Source: RYN-230 sp963844695
GTDB taxonomy: Bacteria; Actinomycetota; Actinomycetes; Streptosporangiales; Streptosporangiaceae
Assembly (NCBI GenBank): GCA_963844695.1
Contig: CAWJPL010000035.1
Coordinates: 432,564 to 496,563 of the forward strand
DNA length: 64,000 bases
Direction: 5' to 3'
Part shown: positions 42,275 to 53,108 of the stretch, one piece after another
Layout of the letters: each line of letters begins with the position of its first letter
Position numbering within the stretch: position 1 is the first letter of the stretch
Translations under genes and position numbers: made by a program
The notes under the pieces: generated by a model
Databases searched by the model: none
The model's input: the letters and a program-made list of their open reading frames with translations, nothing else
Told to the model about the DNA's origin: nothing

Positions 42275-43610
42275 TAGGCAGCCGCGGGGCTGCCGGTAGC
42301 GCGCGCGACCGGGCCGCCGTCACCAGGCCCCGTTGAGCCTCCTGGCCGGTCACCGGCGGCAGCGGCACCAGGCGCCCGTCGCGCAGCCAGCCGTTGAACC
42401 CGTCCGTGCACCGGGCCGCCGGGCAGGCAGCCCGCCGTTGAGCATCCAGTGCTGGCCCGCGCTGTCCTGGCTGAGCTGGAGGAAGTCGGGACCGGAGTTG
42501 ATGTCGGTGGTACGGCCCAGGTTCCGCTGGTACAGCACCCGCAGCTGGCTGCCGCGAGGCCCGGGATACCTGGATCACCGCCAGGTCACGGGCGTCAGGT
42601 CAGCATCATGGTGCGCGCTGATCCTCCGGCCGGTCAGCACGACCGCGGTGATCGTCGTGCCGTCCGGGCTGATCTCTGCCTGCGCGATGTAGGGGTAACG
42701 CGCGGACTGGCGGAGCAGGACCGGGCCGCTGTCCAGGCTGGCCGCCGCCCGCGGCCGGGTTGAGCGCGCGGACCTCGGCGCGTCCGTGACGCCGCACCCC
42801 GGGCGCGCAGACCTCGCTGTTCAGCGTCGCAGGTGGGCGCACGACTGGCCGAGATAGACCAGCTGACTGCCGCGCTGCAGTCCAGGACAGGCTGGCCACG
42901 CTGAACGCGGGTCCGGTCCCGCCCCGCCAGACACTCCTGGCCCCTGCTCCCGATCGATGATGTCGATGTAATCCGGGTGCGTGCGGTCGCGGACCAGGGC
43001 CGCTGTCCGGTGCGCCCGCGGGGCCGACGAGGCGAACGCGAAGGAGACGGCGACCCGTGACCCGTCGGGCGAGGCGGCCATGGCGTCCGCGGTCCAGTCA
43101 CGGTTACCCAGCACACCCCCTGGCACCACGGCGAAGCTGGTGACCTGGCCTGATCCTGGTCAGCGGAACCGGTACAGGCGCTCCCCGGGGTGCCCGGCGC
43201 GGCGGATCCGACGAAGAACGTCCCGCTGGCGCGCACTGGCCGACGAGGTCGTCCACGTCCGGCATTGGCCGCCTTCGAGGACGGGGACCGTGCCGGTGAT
43301 CTTCCCGGTGGCCGTGGATCGCGACCACCGGAGGCCGCCCTGGACCCTCGACCACGTGTAACGCGGGGTACCGGAGCCGGCCGCCGACCGGCGCGCTCCG
43401 GACGACCGGATCCGGTGAGACGCGTCCCGAGCCGCGAACGCCAGGCCGATACCACGCGGCACGATGCCCAGCGCAGCCGCGACCGGCGTGCAGCCAGCCA
43501 GGCCGCCAGGCCGGCGCCGGCGGGATGGTCAGCGGGCGGAGCGTGTCCTCCGGGACGGCCGGGCCGCCGCGGCCGAGCGCGTCGGCCAGCCGGTCTTCGG
43601 TGCTGGTCAT
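42249..43610 (-). pseudogene. sigma-linked membrane protein, many frameshifts
   Basis: Pieces in all three frames form one gene of about 450 codons starting at ATG 43610 (MTSTEDRLADALGRGGPAVP): a possible membrane helix (AAALGIVPRGIGLAFAA), then extracellular beta-propeller-like parts (ATGKITGTVPVLEGGQCRT, LGNRDWTADAMAASPDGSR, HPDYIDIID), then NSGPDFLQLSQDSAGQHWML and NGWLRDGRLVPLPP. Its ATG overlaps the sigma-factor stop (ATGA), the arrangement of SigE-family sigma genes with a membrane-anchored partner. I count at least six frame changes, far more than elsewhere, so real decay or unusually bad sequence is likely. Confidence 0.65.
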
Positions 43611-44142
43611 GCTGGCTCCCCGAGCTGGCGCGCCAGGGCGGCGATGCCCCGCGCGGCGGTCGACTTGACGGTGCCGGGACTGATCCCGAGCACGGCGGCG
43701 ATCTCGGCTTCCGGCAGTCCCAGCCAGTAGCGCAGCACCAGCACCTCGCGGCGCCGCCGGGGCAGCCTGGCCACCGCGGCCAGCACCTGCCTGCGGTCCT
43801 CGGCCAGCAGCGCCTCGTACTCCGCGGACGCTGGGTGACGTCAGCGGCCATGGCGTCGCGCGCGCCCCCGAAGCGGCGCGCGACGGCCCGGCGGCGCACG
43901 CGCTGCGGCACCCGTTGAGGACGGCGGCCCTGGACGTAGGCCAGCGCCCAGCCGGTCCGGCAGGAGTCCCGGGCACACAGCCGGGCGAACACGTCCTGGA
44001 CGATGTCCTCGGCGGACCCTCGGTCCCCGGTCATCAGCGCGGCCAGCCGGACCAGTTCGGCGTGGTGCGCGCGGAACAGCGCGGTCACGCCGTACCCGGA
44101 GTCCGCCTCGTGCGACGCCCGGCACCAGGCCCATGCCGCCAT
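43607..44142 (-). pseudogene. SigE-family ECF sigma factor, frameshifted
   Basis: Region 2 reads ALFRAHHAELVRLAALMTGD and GSAEDIVQDVFARLCARDSC; after frame changes near 43932, 43900 and 43830 the gene continues AAVLNGCRSA, VRRRAVARRF and EYEALLAEDRRQVLAAVARL, with a perfect region 4 (REVLVLRYWLGLPEAEIAAV, then GISPGTVKSTAARGIAALAR). The stop overlaps the next gene start by ATGA. Two of the three changes cancel each other, as uncorrected indels often do. If real, the gene is dead. Confidence 0.75.
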
Positions 44143-44354
44143 TCCGGCCGCGCTCGTCCCCACGGTACCGGCCACCGGCCAGCCGGTCGGAGCCCCTCAG
44201 GGGAGGGAGGCGCCGAAACGGGCTCCCAGATCTGCTCGCTCATACTTAGTGCACGCGCGAGCCGCGGATCCGTTGCTCCCCGATCTCGGGGATCCTCATG
44301 ATCGGGCTGCTTTTTACCCCGCCGGCGGCAAAAGGCACCACGATGATGGGCTGC

Positions 44355-45555
44355 CTAGCCGGACAGGAGGGCGACGGCCAGTTCCTCGACGGCCAGCAGG
44401 GGGGCCACGTTGAGCTCCAGGCGCTCCCGGCAGGTCATGATCGCTTCCATCCGGCACACCGTGGCCTCCGCGGTGCTGGCCGCCGCCAGCCGACGCAGTT
44501 CCTCTTCGTGACCCGCGCTGGCCAGGTCCACGTCGGCGCCCAGCTGGACGACCAGCACGTCACGGTAGAAGGCGGCCAGGTCCAGCAGCGCCCGGTCGAG
44601 GGCGTCCCGCTTCAGCCGGGTGGCCCGGGACTTCTGCCGGTCCTCCAGGTCCTTCATGGCGCCCGGCCGAACCGCGCACCGCCTTGGCCACGCCCTTGCC
44701 GGTGGAGCCCTCGCCGAACGCCTTGCGCAGTGCGTCCCGCTCCGGCGTGTTGAGCTCTTCGGTCACCGCGGCCGCCTCCTGCTCGGCCGCTTTCACCAGC
44801 CCCGCCGCCGCGCTCAGCGCCGTGCCTAGGTTGGTGATCCGGGCCGGCAGGCGGAGCACCTCGTCGCGGCGCTGCGCCGCCTCGGGGTCGGTGGCCAGCC
44901 GCCGCGCCCGGCCCACATGGCCCTGGGCCGCCCGGGCGGCGGTCAGGGCCCGGGCCGGGTCCACCCCGTCCCGGCGGGCGAGCACCTCAGCCACCGCCTC
45001 CGGCGGCGGCGTGCGCAGTGTGACCAGCCGGCAGCGGGACCGGATCGTCGTGACGAGTTCTTCCGCGGAAGGCGCGCAGAGCAGCCAGACCGTCCGCGGC
45101 GAGGGTTCCTCGATCGCCTTGAGCAGCGCGTTGGCGGCCTGCTCGGTGGCGCGGTCGGCGTCCTCGAACACCACCACCTGCCAGCGTCCGCCGGACGGCG
45201 CCCCGGCCGCGCGCAGCACCAGGTTGCGGGTCTGCTTGACCCCGTACGACAGCCCTTCCGGCTTGACCAGCATCAGGTCGGGATGGGTGCCCGCGCGTAC
45301 CTGATGGCAGCTCGGGCACTGCCCGCAGCCCTGGTCCGGGCAGAGCAGCGCGGCCGCGAACGCGCGGGCCGCCACCGACCGGCCTGATCCGGGCGGCCCG
45401 GTGAACAGCCAGGCGTGCGTCATGCCCAGCGCGTTCTCGCCGCGCAGCAACCGGGCCGCGACGGCGGCCGCCTGTTCCAGCTGGGCTACCACCCGCTCCT
45501 GGCCGACCAGGTCGCCGAAGACCGGCGCGCCGCTCACTGCTACGTCCCCGTCCAT
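44355..45555 (-). CDS. holB: DNA polymerase III subunit delta', one frameshift
   Basis: The clamp-loader subunit has the AAA+ core: PVFGDLVGQERVVAQL, a degenerate P-loop GPPGSGRS, a zinc-binding CPDQGCGQCPSC, VVVFEDADRATEQAANALLK and SRC motif IRSRCRLV. Near 44675 the frame changes by one base; the C-terminal collar domain follows in another frame (MKDLEDRQKSRATRLKRDAL, LLDLAAFYRDVLVVQLGADV) to the stop at 44355. The gene is essential in bacteria, so the break is most likely a sequence error. It begins 2 bp after the tmk stop in the topA-tmk-holB order. Confidence 0.92.
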
Positions 45556-45557
45556 CT

Positions 45558-47681
45558 TCAGTCGACGATAGCCGGGAAGCTGCTGGTGTTGGCCTCGGCC
45601 ATGGCCGGGATCGGGTCGGGCAGCATCTCACGGACCCGCTCCTGGATCGCCCGGCTCACGTCCTCCGGCGACCGGGACGCGTCCAGCACGAGGTAGCGGT
45701 CGGGTTCAGCCCGGGCCAGGGCCAGGAAGCCCCGCCGGACCCGCTCGTGGAAGTCCAGCGGCTCGGCTTCGAGACGGTCCGCCGACCGGGCCCGGCGGCC
45801 GAGGCCGTTGGCGGGCGGCATGTCGAGCAGCACGGTGAGGTCGGGCATCAGCCCGCCGGTCGCCCACTGGTTCAGCGTGGCCACTTCGGCCGTGGACTGG
45901 TTCCGGCCCGCGCCCTGGTACGCGAGGGAGGAGTCCACGTACCGGTCGGTGACCACGACCGCGCCGCGCTCCAGCGCGGGGAGGATCACCGAGGACACGT
46001 GCTCGGCCCGGTCCGCCGCGTACAGCAGGGTCTCGGCCCGGGGTGAGAGGCCGGCGTGCGCGGTGTCCAGCAGGACCGCGCGCAGCCGCATGCCGATCTT
46101 GGTCGCGCCGGGTTCCCGGGTGGTGATTACGTCGTAGCCCTGGTCACGCAGCCAGATAGCGAGCAGCCGGGCCTGGGTCGTCTTGCCGGCCCCTTCACCG
46201 CCCTCCAGCGCGATGAACACGCCGTGCCGGGCCGCGGGCGCCGGCTCGTAGCCGTTGACCTGGCCGGGAACCGGCTGGAACTCTTCCCCCCGGACCGCGG
46301 CCACCAGGTCCTCACGTAGCGGCACGCCCTTACGGTCGTCCATCTGCCGGTAGGAGACTACGCCGAGCCAGACCGCGATCGCCGCGGCCAGCAGCATCAC
46401 GCAGTTGTAGCCGATCCCCTCGTAGCTGACGTGGGCGATGTGCAGGCTCCCGGCCCCGGACACGCCGCGGAACAGCGCGGTGAAAGCGGCGGCCACAAAA
46501 GGGGATACCGCAATCACGCTGAACAGGACGACGCGGATGGCGGAGTTGAGGAATGCGAACGTGCGCCCCCTCGTGTCGTCGTCCACCTCGAGACCGACGA
46601 TCGTGTAGCCGGTCACGTAGGCCACCCCGGCGCAAGCGCCCAGCAGAACGACCAGGACCACGGTGACGACCAGGTTCGGGATCAGCGCGATGAGCGCGAG
46701 CGGGATGGCCGCGCTGACGATGCTCAGCCCGAACAGCCGCCGCCGGCTGAAGCCGCTGAGGATGCGCAGGCCGAGGAACATCCCGCCGGCCAGCCCCACG
46801 AAGATCGCGGCGAACACGACACCCCAGCCCGCGTTGCCGCCGTGCAGCGTGTTCGTGATGTACGGCTGGCCGAGCCCGACCACTACCCCGCCGGCCGCGA
46901 ACGCCCCGACCATGCCGATGACCAGGCCCCGCACCACCGGGGTGCGGCCGATGAACCGCCAGCCCTCCCAGATGGTCTTGGCCACCGAGGGCGCGGAGAT
47001 ATGCGAGCTGAACTGCCGCTTGGGGATCTCCCGCAGCGCGTAGATGGTCAGCGCGGACACCACGAACGTCGCCGTGTTGAAGTACAGCGCCAGGTTGACC
47101 GGGTTGGTGCTGAAGTAGTGCGACAGCCCTTCGAGGGCCCGGCTGACCAGGGACAGCAGGCTGAACAGGATCCCGGCGATCGGGGCGGTGCCGAACGTGG
47201 TGAACAGGCTGTACTGGTTGGCCTCTTCTAGCCGGTCCGGGGGCACCAGGTTCGGCACCGAGGCGTCCTTGGCCGGCGTCCAGAACAGAGAGACGCAGGA
47301 CGCGAGGAACTGCACCACGTAGACCCAGGTCAGCGGGTTAGCGAAGTGGATCGACAGGTCCAGCGGGATAGTCAGGTACAGGACCGCGCGCAGCACGTCG
47401 CCTACGATCATGTTCACCCGGCGGTCCAGCCGGTCCGCGACCGCGCCAGCCAGCGGCCCGAGCACCAGGGCGGGCAGCAGCGACACCAGCCACACCCCGC
47501 CCACCGCGCTGTACTGCGCGGCGGCGCCGTTACCGGCCAGGGCGTACGCGAGCGAGGCCAGCGCGACCAGACTCAGCCAATCCCCCAGGCTGGACAGCGA
47601 GGTCGCGATCCACAGCCGCCGGAACGGCCTGATGGACAGGACGTTGCTGCGCCGCTCGCGCGTCGGGGATCGGAAGTTCAC
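45558..47681 (-). CDS. tmk: MFS domain fused to thymidylate kinase
   Basis: The 707-residue protein joins two domains. Residues about 15-430 form a 12-span MFS-like transporter (IRPFRRLWIATSLSSLGDWL, LGPLAGAVADRLDRRVNMIV). Residues about 490-700 are dTMP kinase: P-loop IALEGGEGAGKTTQA, TTREPGATKIGMRLRAVLLD, the DR(Y/H) motif TDRYVDSSLAYQGAGRNQ. It phosphorylates dTMP to dTDP. The fusion is known in some actinomycetes, but the purpose of the membrane domain is not. The GTG start is 105 bp after the corrected topA stop. Confidence 0.93.
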   Translation of the reverse strand: MNFRSPTRERRSNVLSIRPFRRLWIATSLSSLGDWLSLVALASLAYALAGNGAAAQYSAVGGVWLVSLLPALVLGPLAGAVADRLDRRVNMIVGDVLRAVLYLTIPLDLSIHFANPLTWVYVVQFLASCVSLFWTPAKDASVPNLVPPDRLEEANQYSLFTTFGTAPIAGILFSLLSLVSRALEGLSHYFSTNPVNLALYFNTATFVVSALTIYALREIPKRQFSSHISAPSVAKTIWEGWRFIGRTPVVRGLVIGMVGAFAAGGVVVGLGQPYITNTLHGGNAGWGVVFAAIFVGLAGGMFLGLRILSGFSRRRLFGLSIVSAAIPLALIALIPNLVVTVVLVVLLGACAGVAYVTGYTIVGLEVDDDTRGRTFAFLNSAIRVVLFSVIAVSPFVAAAFTALFRGVSGAGSLHIAHVSYEGIGYNCVMLLAAAIAVWLGVVSYRQMDDRKGVPLREDLVAAVRGEEFQPVPGQVNGYEPAPAARHGVFIALEGGEGAGKTTQARLLAIWLRDQGYDVITTREPGATKIGMRLRAVLLDTAHAGLSPRAETLLYAADRAEHVSSVILPALERGAVVVTDRYVDSSLAYQGAGRNQSTAEVATLNQWATGGLMPDLTVLLDMPPANGLGRRARSADRLEAEPLDFHERVRRGFLALARAEPDRYLVLDASRSPEDVSRAIQERVREMLPDPIPAMAEANTSSFPAIVD

Positions 47682-47786
47682 TGGGTCAGGGTATCCACAC
47701 CAGAGGGGCTCGCGTGGCCTGCAAGCTCGCGAAATGTCCGGTAGCTGCGGCCTTCCGGCGCTTGCCGGGCGCCGGCCGCAGCCGCT

Positions 47787-50601
47787 CTAGGTCCGGCTGG
47801 GCTTCTTCGGGGCGGCCTTCTTCGCGGCCGGCTTCTTCGGCGGCCGGCTTCTTCGCCGCGGTCCGGCGCCGCGGCGCGGAAGGGGCGGCCGTCCGGCGTT
47901 CGGCCAGCAGTTCCGCCGCCCGCTGCGCAGTGATCGACTCGACCGCGTCACCCTGGCGCAGCGAGGCGTTGGTCTCCCCGTCAGTCACGTACGCCCCCCA
48001 GCGGCCTTCCTTGATAACCATCGGGCGCTTGCTGGCCGGGTCCTCGCCCAGCTCGCGCAGCGGCGGCGCGGCGGCCGCGCGGCCCCGGCCGCGCGCCTTC
48101 GGCTGCGCGAACAGTTCCTTGGCCTCAGCCAGGGTCAGCGTGAACAGCTGCTCTTCACTGTCCAGCGAGCGGCTGTCCGTGCCCTTCTTCACGTACGGGC
48201 CGTACCGCCCGTTCTGCGCGGTGATCGGCTCGCCGTCCAGCTCGCCGATCGTGCGCGGCAGCGTGAGCAGCTTGAGCGCGTCCTCCAGCGTGACCGTGTC
48301 CAGCGCCATGGACTTCAGCAACGACGCGGTGCGCGGCTTGCTGGTGTCGCCCTCGGGCAGCACCTCGGTAACGTACGGGCCGAACCGCCCCGCCTTGGCC
48401 ACGATCTCGCGCCCGGTGGCCGGGTCGGCGCCGAGCGGGAAGTCGCCGCTGGGCTGGGCGAACAGCTCCTCTGCCTTCTCCGGGGTGAGCTCGTCGGGCG
48501 CCGTCCCCTCGGGCACGTTCACCCGCTGGTCACCACGCTCCAGGTACGGCCCGTAGCGGCCGACCCGGACGGTGATGTCGGTGCCGGCCAGCGGGAACGA
48601 GCTGACGTCACGCGCATCGATATCGCCCAGGTCGCTGACCAGTTCCTTGAGCCCTTCCTCGCCTTCGGCGCCGAAGTAGAACCGGCGCAGCCAGGGCACC
48701 CGGGCCGCCTCGCCGCGGGCGATCGCGTCGAGGGCGTCCTCCATCCGCGCGGTGAAGTCGTAGTCCACCAGCTGCGAGAAGTGCCGCTCGAGCAGGGTGA
48801 TCACGGCGAAGGCGAGGAACGAGGGCACCAGCGCGGTGCCCTTCTTGAACACGTACCCGCGATCCAGGATCGTGCCGAGGATGTTCGCGTACGTCGAGGG
48901 ACGGCCGATCTCCCGGTCTTCCAGGTCCTTCACCAGAGTGGCCTCGGTGTAGCGGGCCGGCGGCCGGGTGGCGTGCTCGGACGCGGCCAGCTCCAGCGCG
49001 TTGAGCGCGTCACCCTCGGACAGCGGTGGCAGGCGGCGCTCGCGGTCGTCCCGGTCGCCGTCGTCGTCCGCGTCCTCCACGTAGGCCTTCAGGAAGCCGT
49101 GGAAGGAGATGATCTTCCCGGACGCGCCGAACTCGGCTTCCTCTCCCGCGGAGGAACGGCCGGACACGCGCACCGACACCGACTCCCCGGTGGCGTCCTT
49201 CATCTGGGACGCGACCGTGCGCTTCCAGACCAGCTCGTACACGCGCAGCTCGTCGCCGGACAGCCGGGACTGCGCCGGGGTCCGGAACGAGTCGCCCGCC
49301 GGGCGGATCGCCTCGTGCGCTTCCTGCGCGTTCTTCACCTTGCTGGTGTAGCGGCGCGGGGCGTCCGGCACGTACTCGGCGCCGTACAGCTCGCGCGCCT
49401 GGCGGCGGGCCGCGTCGATCGCGGTCTGGGACAGCGTCGTCGAGTCGGTCCGCATATAGGTGATGTGGCCGTTCTCGTACAGCCGCTGCGCCACCGACAT
49501 CGTGTACTTGGCCGAGAAGCCGAGCTTGCGGGACGCCTCCTGCTGCAGGGTGGTGGTACGGAACGGCGCGTACGGCGAGCGCCGGTACGGCTTGCGCTCG
49601 ACCGACTTGACCGAGAAGTCGGCGCCCTGGAGCCGACCGGCGAGTTCGGCGGCCGACAGCCGGTGCACGACGCCGGGCGGGGCAGCCTGGCCGTCAGCAC
49701 CGCCGGTTGCAGCACTGCCGTTCACGGCAGTGCCGTTCACAGCAGTGCCGTCCGCCGCGGCACCTTCCAGGTAGAGCACGTCAGGATTGCGCAGCTCACC
49801 GGACGGGGCGAAGTCACGGCCCTGGGCGACCCGGCGCCCGTCCACCGCGACCAGGCCGGCCGGGAACGAGGACGCTCCCTCGTCGCCCGTGCCGTCGGCG
49901 CGGGCGAACACGGCCTGCAGGTCCCAGTACCGGGCGGTGCGGAACGCGATGCGTTCCCGTTCCCGGGCGACCACCAGCCGGGTGGCCACGGACTGGACGC
50001 GCCCCGCCGACAGCCGGGGCATGACCTTCTTCCACAGGACCGGGGAGACCTCGTAGCCGTACAACCGGTCCAGGACCCGCCGGGTCTGATAGGCGTCGAC
50101 CAGGCCGGTGTTCAGCTCCCGCGGGTTGTCCACCGCGTGCGCAATCGCCTCCGGCGTGATCTCGTGAAACACCATCCGCCGGGTCGGCACCTTGGGCTTG
50201 AGTTCCTCGAGCAGGTGCCACGCGATGGCCTCGCCCTCGCGGTCTTCATCAGTGGCGAGGTAGAGCTCGTCGGCGTCCTTGAGCAGCGACTTGAGCTTGG
50301 AGACCTGGGACTTCTTGTCGGAGTGCACGACGTAGAGCGCGCCGAAGTCATCGTCGACGTTGACGCCGAGCCGCGCCCACGGCTCCTTGCGGTACTTCTC
50401 GGGGATCTCCGCGGCCTTGTCGGGCATGTCACGGATGTGACCGATGCTGGACTCCACCACGTACCCCTTGCCGAGGTATCCCGCGATAGTCCGCGCCTTG
50501 GCGGGCGACTCGACGATTACCAGGCGAGTGCCCCCGCCGTTGCTCGCGGCGTTGCCCTTGCCCGCCGCGCGCTTCGCGGCGGGAGGTGTCCTTGCTGCCA
50601 C
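47787..50601 (-). CDS. topA: DNA topoisomerase I, tail frameshift
   Basis: Type IA topoisomerase with a Toprim domain (RLVIVESPAKARTIAGYLGK, TDEDREGEAIAWHLLEELK), active-site tyrosine in HITYMRTDSTTLSQ and four C-terminal zinc-less repeats of the GRYGPYV type, followed by the Lys/Ala/Pro tail normal in actinomycetes. The annotated frame turns that tail acidic (AAEEAGREEGRPEEAQ); moving one base near 47830 gives KKPAAKKAAPKKPSRT and a stop at 47787. I therefore end the gene at 47787; without correction it would run to 47686. GTG 50601 has GAAGGTG upstream. Confidence 0.95.
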
Positions 50602-50932
50602 GCATTCACCTTCTAGTCCGGCGCCTGTGCCCGGCCCGGTCTTGTCTATTGCTCGATCCTGCTTCGGAATCCCTTAGCTGCCAACCCTGAGCCTGGCAAC
50701 CCTCAACCCTGCTGAACCCTTGGCTTGCTCAGGCGTCTTTGTCAAGTGTGCTCGCTCAAGCCCCCTCGCCAACCGGCCCTGCTTCTCTCAACTCCCAGAG
50801 CCGGCATGGGTGTTCCCCCACCCCTCCGTCAGGCCCCTGGGCAGCCATCCCTGTGGGCCCCGGACAACCTCACGGCGAATTTTTCGCCACTGCCGATTGA
50901 ACCACCGCGTACGCCGAGCACAATATGAGGTG
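50602..50932. other. intergenic region between topA and DUF5703
   Basis: About 330 bp between divergent genes. Sequence is less GC-rich around 50640-50760, as expected for promoters. I see no gene, RNA or strong palindrome. Confidence 0.4.
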
Positions 50933-51118
50933 ATGGCCGAGTACTCCTACCTCGTGCTGTACCTGCCGCGAGGAACGTCACGAGACGCCGCCCGGCGCCT
51001 GTTGACGGACCATGCCGAGTACGGCGAGTGGGAACTGGCCAGACTCCGGCTGTATGCAGACGGCAGCAGGAAGGTCACCCTGCGGCGCCCGATCATACGC
51101 CCCGTACTGACCCTTTGA
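50933..51118 (+). CDS. DUF5703 family small protein
   Basis: The 61-residue protein matches the DUF5703 pattern over its whole length: MAEYSYLVLYLPRGTSRDAA, then LLTDHAEYGEWELARLRLY and a basic end (GSRKVTLRRPIIR). The family is widespread in actinobacteria and uncharacterised. ATG 50933 is preceded by TGAGGTG. It is transcribed away from topA. Confidence 0.85.
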   Translation: MAEYSYLVLYLPRGTSRDAARRLLTDHAEYGEWELARLRLYADGSRKVTLRRPIIRPVLTL

Positions 51119-51699
51119 ACACCGCTTGCTCATCAACGCCTGGGCGCCGCGGGCATTCCCGCCGGTCCGCAGGCTGTGACGCTACCGGAGATCCGGCCGT
51201 CTCCCGCTGGCCTCCGCGGGGCTGCGACACGGTCGGCGATCCGGGCTGCCTCCCTCCGGCCCCCGTAGACGGTGGGGCGGCGGCCTGGCTGGGTTTTCGT
51301 TGCGGGCCCTTGAAGTTCTCGATCTTGACCTTCCGTCTGTGCCTCCGTGCGGGGCGGCGGCCACGGCCAGGGGCACCGCGGGGGGCAGTTTCCGCTGGCC
51401 GTGGCCGCCTGGGCGGGGTAGCCACGCCGGTCACGACGATCCTGCGCAGGTCCGGGCGCCGGCTGTGCCTGGCCGCGTCGCGTCCTGCCCGCCCCTGGCG
51501 GGTTACCCGCGCGGCTCCCGGTCGTTCTCCGGCGCCGGATCAGCAGGAAGTTCATCCTCGCCGTCACCGGTACTGTGCGGGCTGGCCAGACAGGGTTTGC
51601 CGGACGTTCTGCTTCCCCCAGGTGGACAGCCTCACGCAATGCGTAACGATAGCACTACTGAGTGTGCGCATCAGGTTATCCGGCGAAAAGTGCCGGCCT
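51119..51699. other. intergenic region without recognisable gene
   Basis: About 580 bp hold open GC-rich frames on both strands, none with family resemblance. A short segment on the minus strand near 51310 (KVKIENFKGPQRK) looks protein-like but stands in low-complexity sequence. It ends at the stop of the M20 gene. Confidence 0.35.
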
Positions 51700-53108
51700 T
51701 CAGCAGCGGTCGAGGAAGCCGTCCAGGACGCGCGTGCCGAACTGGAGGGCGGACACCGGCACCCGCTCGTCCACGCCGTGGAACATGCCGGAGAAGTCCA
51801 GGTCCGCCGGGAGCCGCAACGGGGCGAAGCCGAAGCACCGCATACCGAGCCGGCTGAAGGACTTCGCGTCGGTCCCGCCGGACAGGCAGTACGGGACGAC
51901 CCTGGCCCCAGGGTCCTCGGCGAGCAGGGCGGCGCTCATGGCGTCGCACAGGTCGCCGTCGAACGTGGTCTCCAGGGCGATGTCGTGGTGGATGAACTCA
52001 CGCTCGACACCCGGGCCGAGCAGGCTGTCCACTTCGGTGAAGAACTCGTCCTCGTGGCCGGGCAGGAAGCGCCCGTCCACGTCGGCGGTGGCGACCTGGG
52101 GAACGACGTTGACCTTATATCCCGCCTTCAGCACGGTCGGGTTAAGAGTGTTGCGGAGGGTGGCGCCGGTGAGCCGGGACAACGACCCGATCTTGTCGAT
52201 GACCTGCCGGTAGGCCTCCGGCCCGTACTCGAGGCCGAGCGCGGTGCACGCCTCGGCCAGGAAGGCCTCGACCGCCGGGGTGAGCCGGACCGGCCAATCG
52301 TGCCGGCCGATCCGCGCGACCGTCTCGGCCAGTTCGGTGACCGCGTTGTCGGGCTGGAGCATCGAGCCGTGCCCGGCGATGCCGCGCGCGGTCAGCCGGA
52401 GCCAGGCCATGCCCTTCTCGGCGGTCTGGATCAGGTAGAGGCGCTGGCCGCCGAGGGTGACACTGAACCCGCCGACTTCACCGACCGCCTCGGTGACGCC
52501 CTCGAAGAGCCCCGGGTGGTTATCGACCAGGAAGCGGGCGCCGTAGGTGCCGCCTGCCTCCTCGTCGGCGAGGAAGGCCAGGACCACATCGCGGGGCGGG
52601 CGGCGGCCCTCACGCAGGCGTTGGCGGACCACGGACAGGATCATCGCGTCCATGTCCTTCATGTCGACGGCGCCGCGGCCCCAGACGCACGGGTCGTCTT
52701 GGCCGGTGCTGCTCTTGGTGCTGGCGTCGTTTTCTTGGTGCTGGCGCTGCTCTTGGTGCTGGCGTCACCGATGTGGCCGGAGAAGGGGTTAACCTGCCAG
52801 TCCGCCGCATCGGCGGGCACCACGTCGAGGTGGCCGTGGATAAGGAGGGCGGGCCGGGTCTGGTCTTCCCCGGTGATGCGGGTGATCACGCTGGCCCGGG
52901 ACTTGTCGGACTCCAGAATGGTCGGCTCGAGGCCGACCTCCGCGAGGAGACCGGCCACATACTCGGCCGCCCGGCGTTCGCCGGGGCCTTGGTTGTCGCC
53001 GCGGTTGGAGGTATCGATCCTGATGAGGTCGCTGCACAGGCCCGCGACCTCGTCCTGAGCGGTGACGTTGTTGCTGCTGCGGCCCGAGGCGGCTGGAGTC
53101 TGTGTCAT
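51700..53108 (-). CDS. M20 family metallopeptidase, broken by repeat insertion
   Basis: A zinc peptidase of the M20 family in two frames. The N-terminal part has LIHGHLDVVPADAADWQVNP (first metal His and Asp); the rest begins at GRGAVDMKDMDAMIL and has FLADEEAGG with the catalytic glutamate and a full dimerisation domain. Between them lies a Ser/Thr/Lys/Ala stretch of about 23 codons made of repeats (52708-52763), which shifts the frame so that the N-terminal frame stops at ACATGA. Start is ATG 53108 or GTG 53111. Family members cleave dipeptides or acyl amino acids. As read, no active enzyme is made. Confidence 0.8.
52708..52763. repeat. three short repeats inside the M20 gene
   Basis: CTTGGTGCTGGC occurs at 52714-52725, 52734-52745 and 52752-52763, with units of about 20 and 18 bases. 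The unit total is not a multiple of three. Removing the block and joining the flanks would restore the expected GHIGD...DPCVWGRG reading. Confidence 0.8.

Noticed and set aside
44640..44700. Programmed frameshift in holB, by analogy with dnaX
   Set aside because: There is no slippery heptamer or following hairpin, and the rest of the window has many similar one-base shifts.
48781..50616. 611-codon plus-strand frame over topA
   Set aside because: Antisense of topoisomerase I, without any recognisable domain.
51093..51434. 113-codon minus-strand basic protein
   Set aside because: Pro/Arg/Gly-rich throughout, no ribosome-binding site and no family; probably non-coding.
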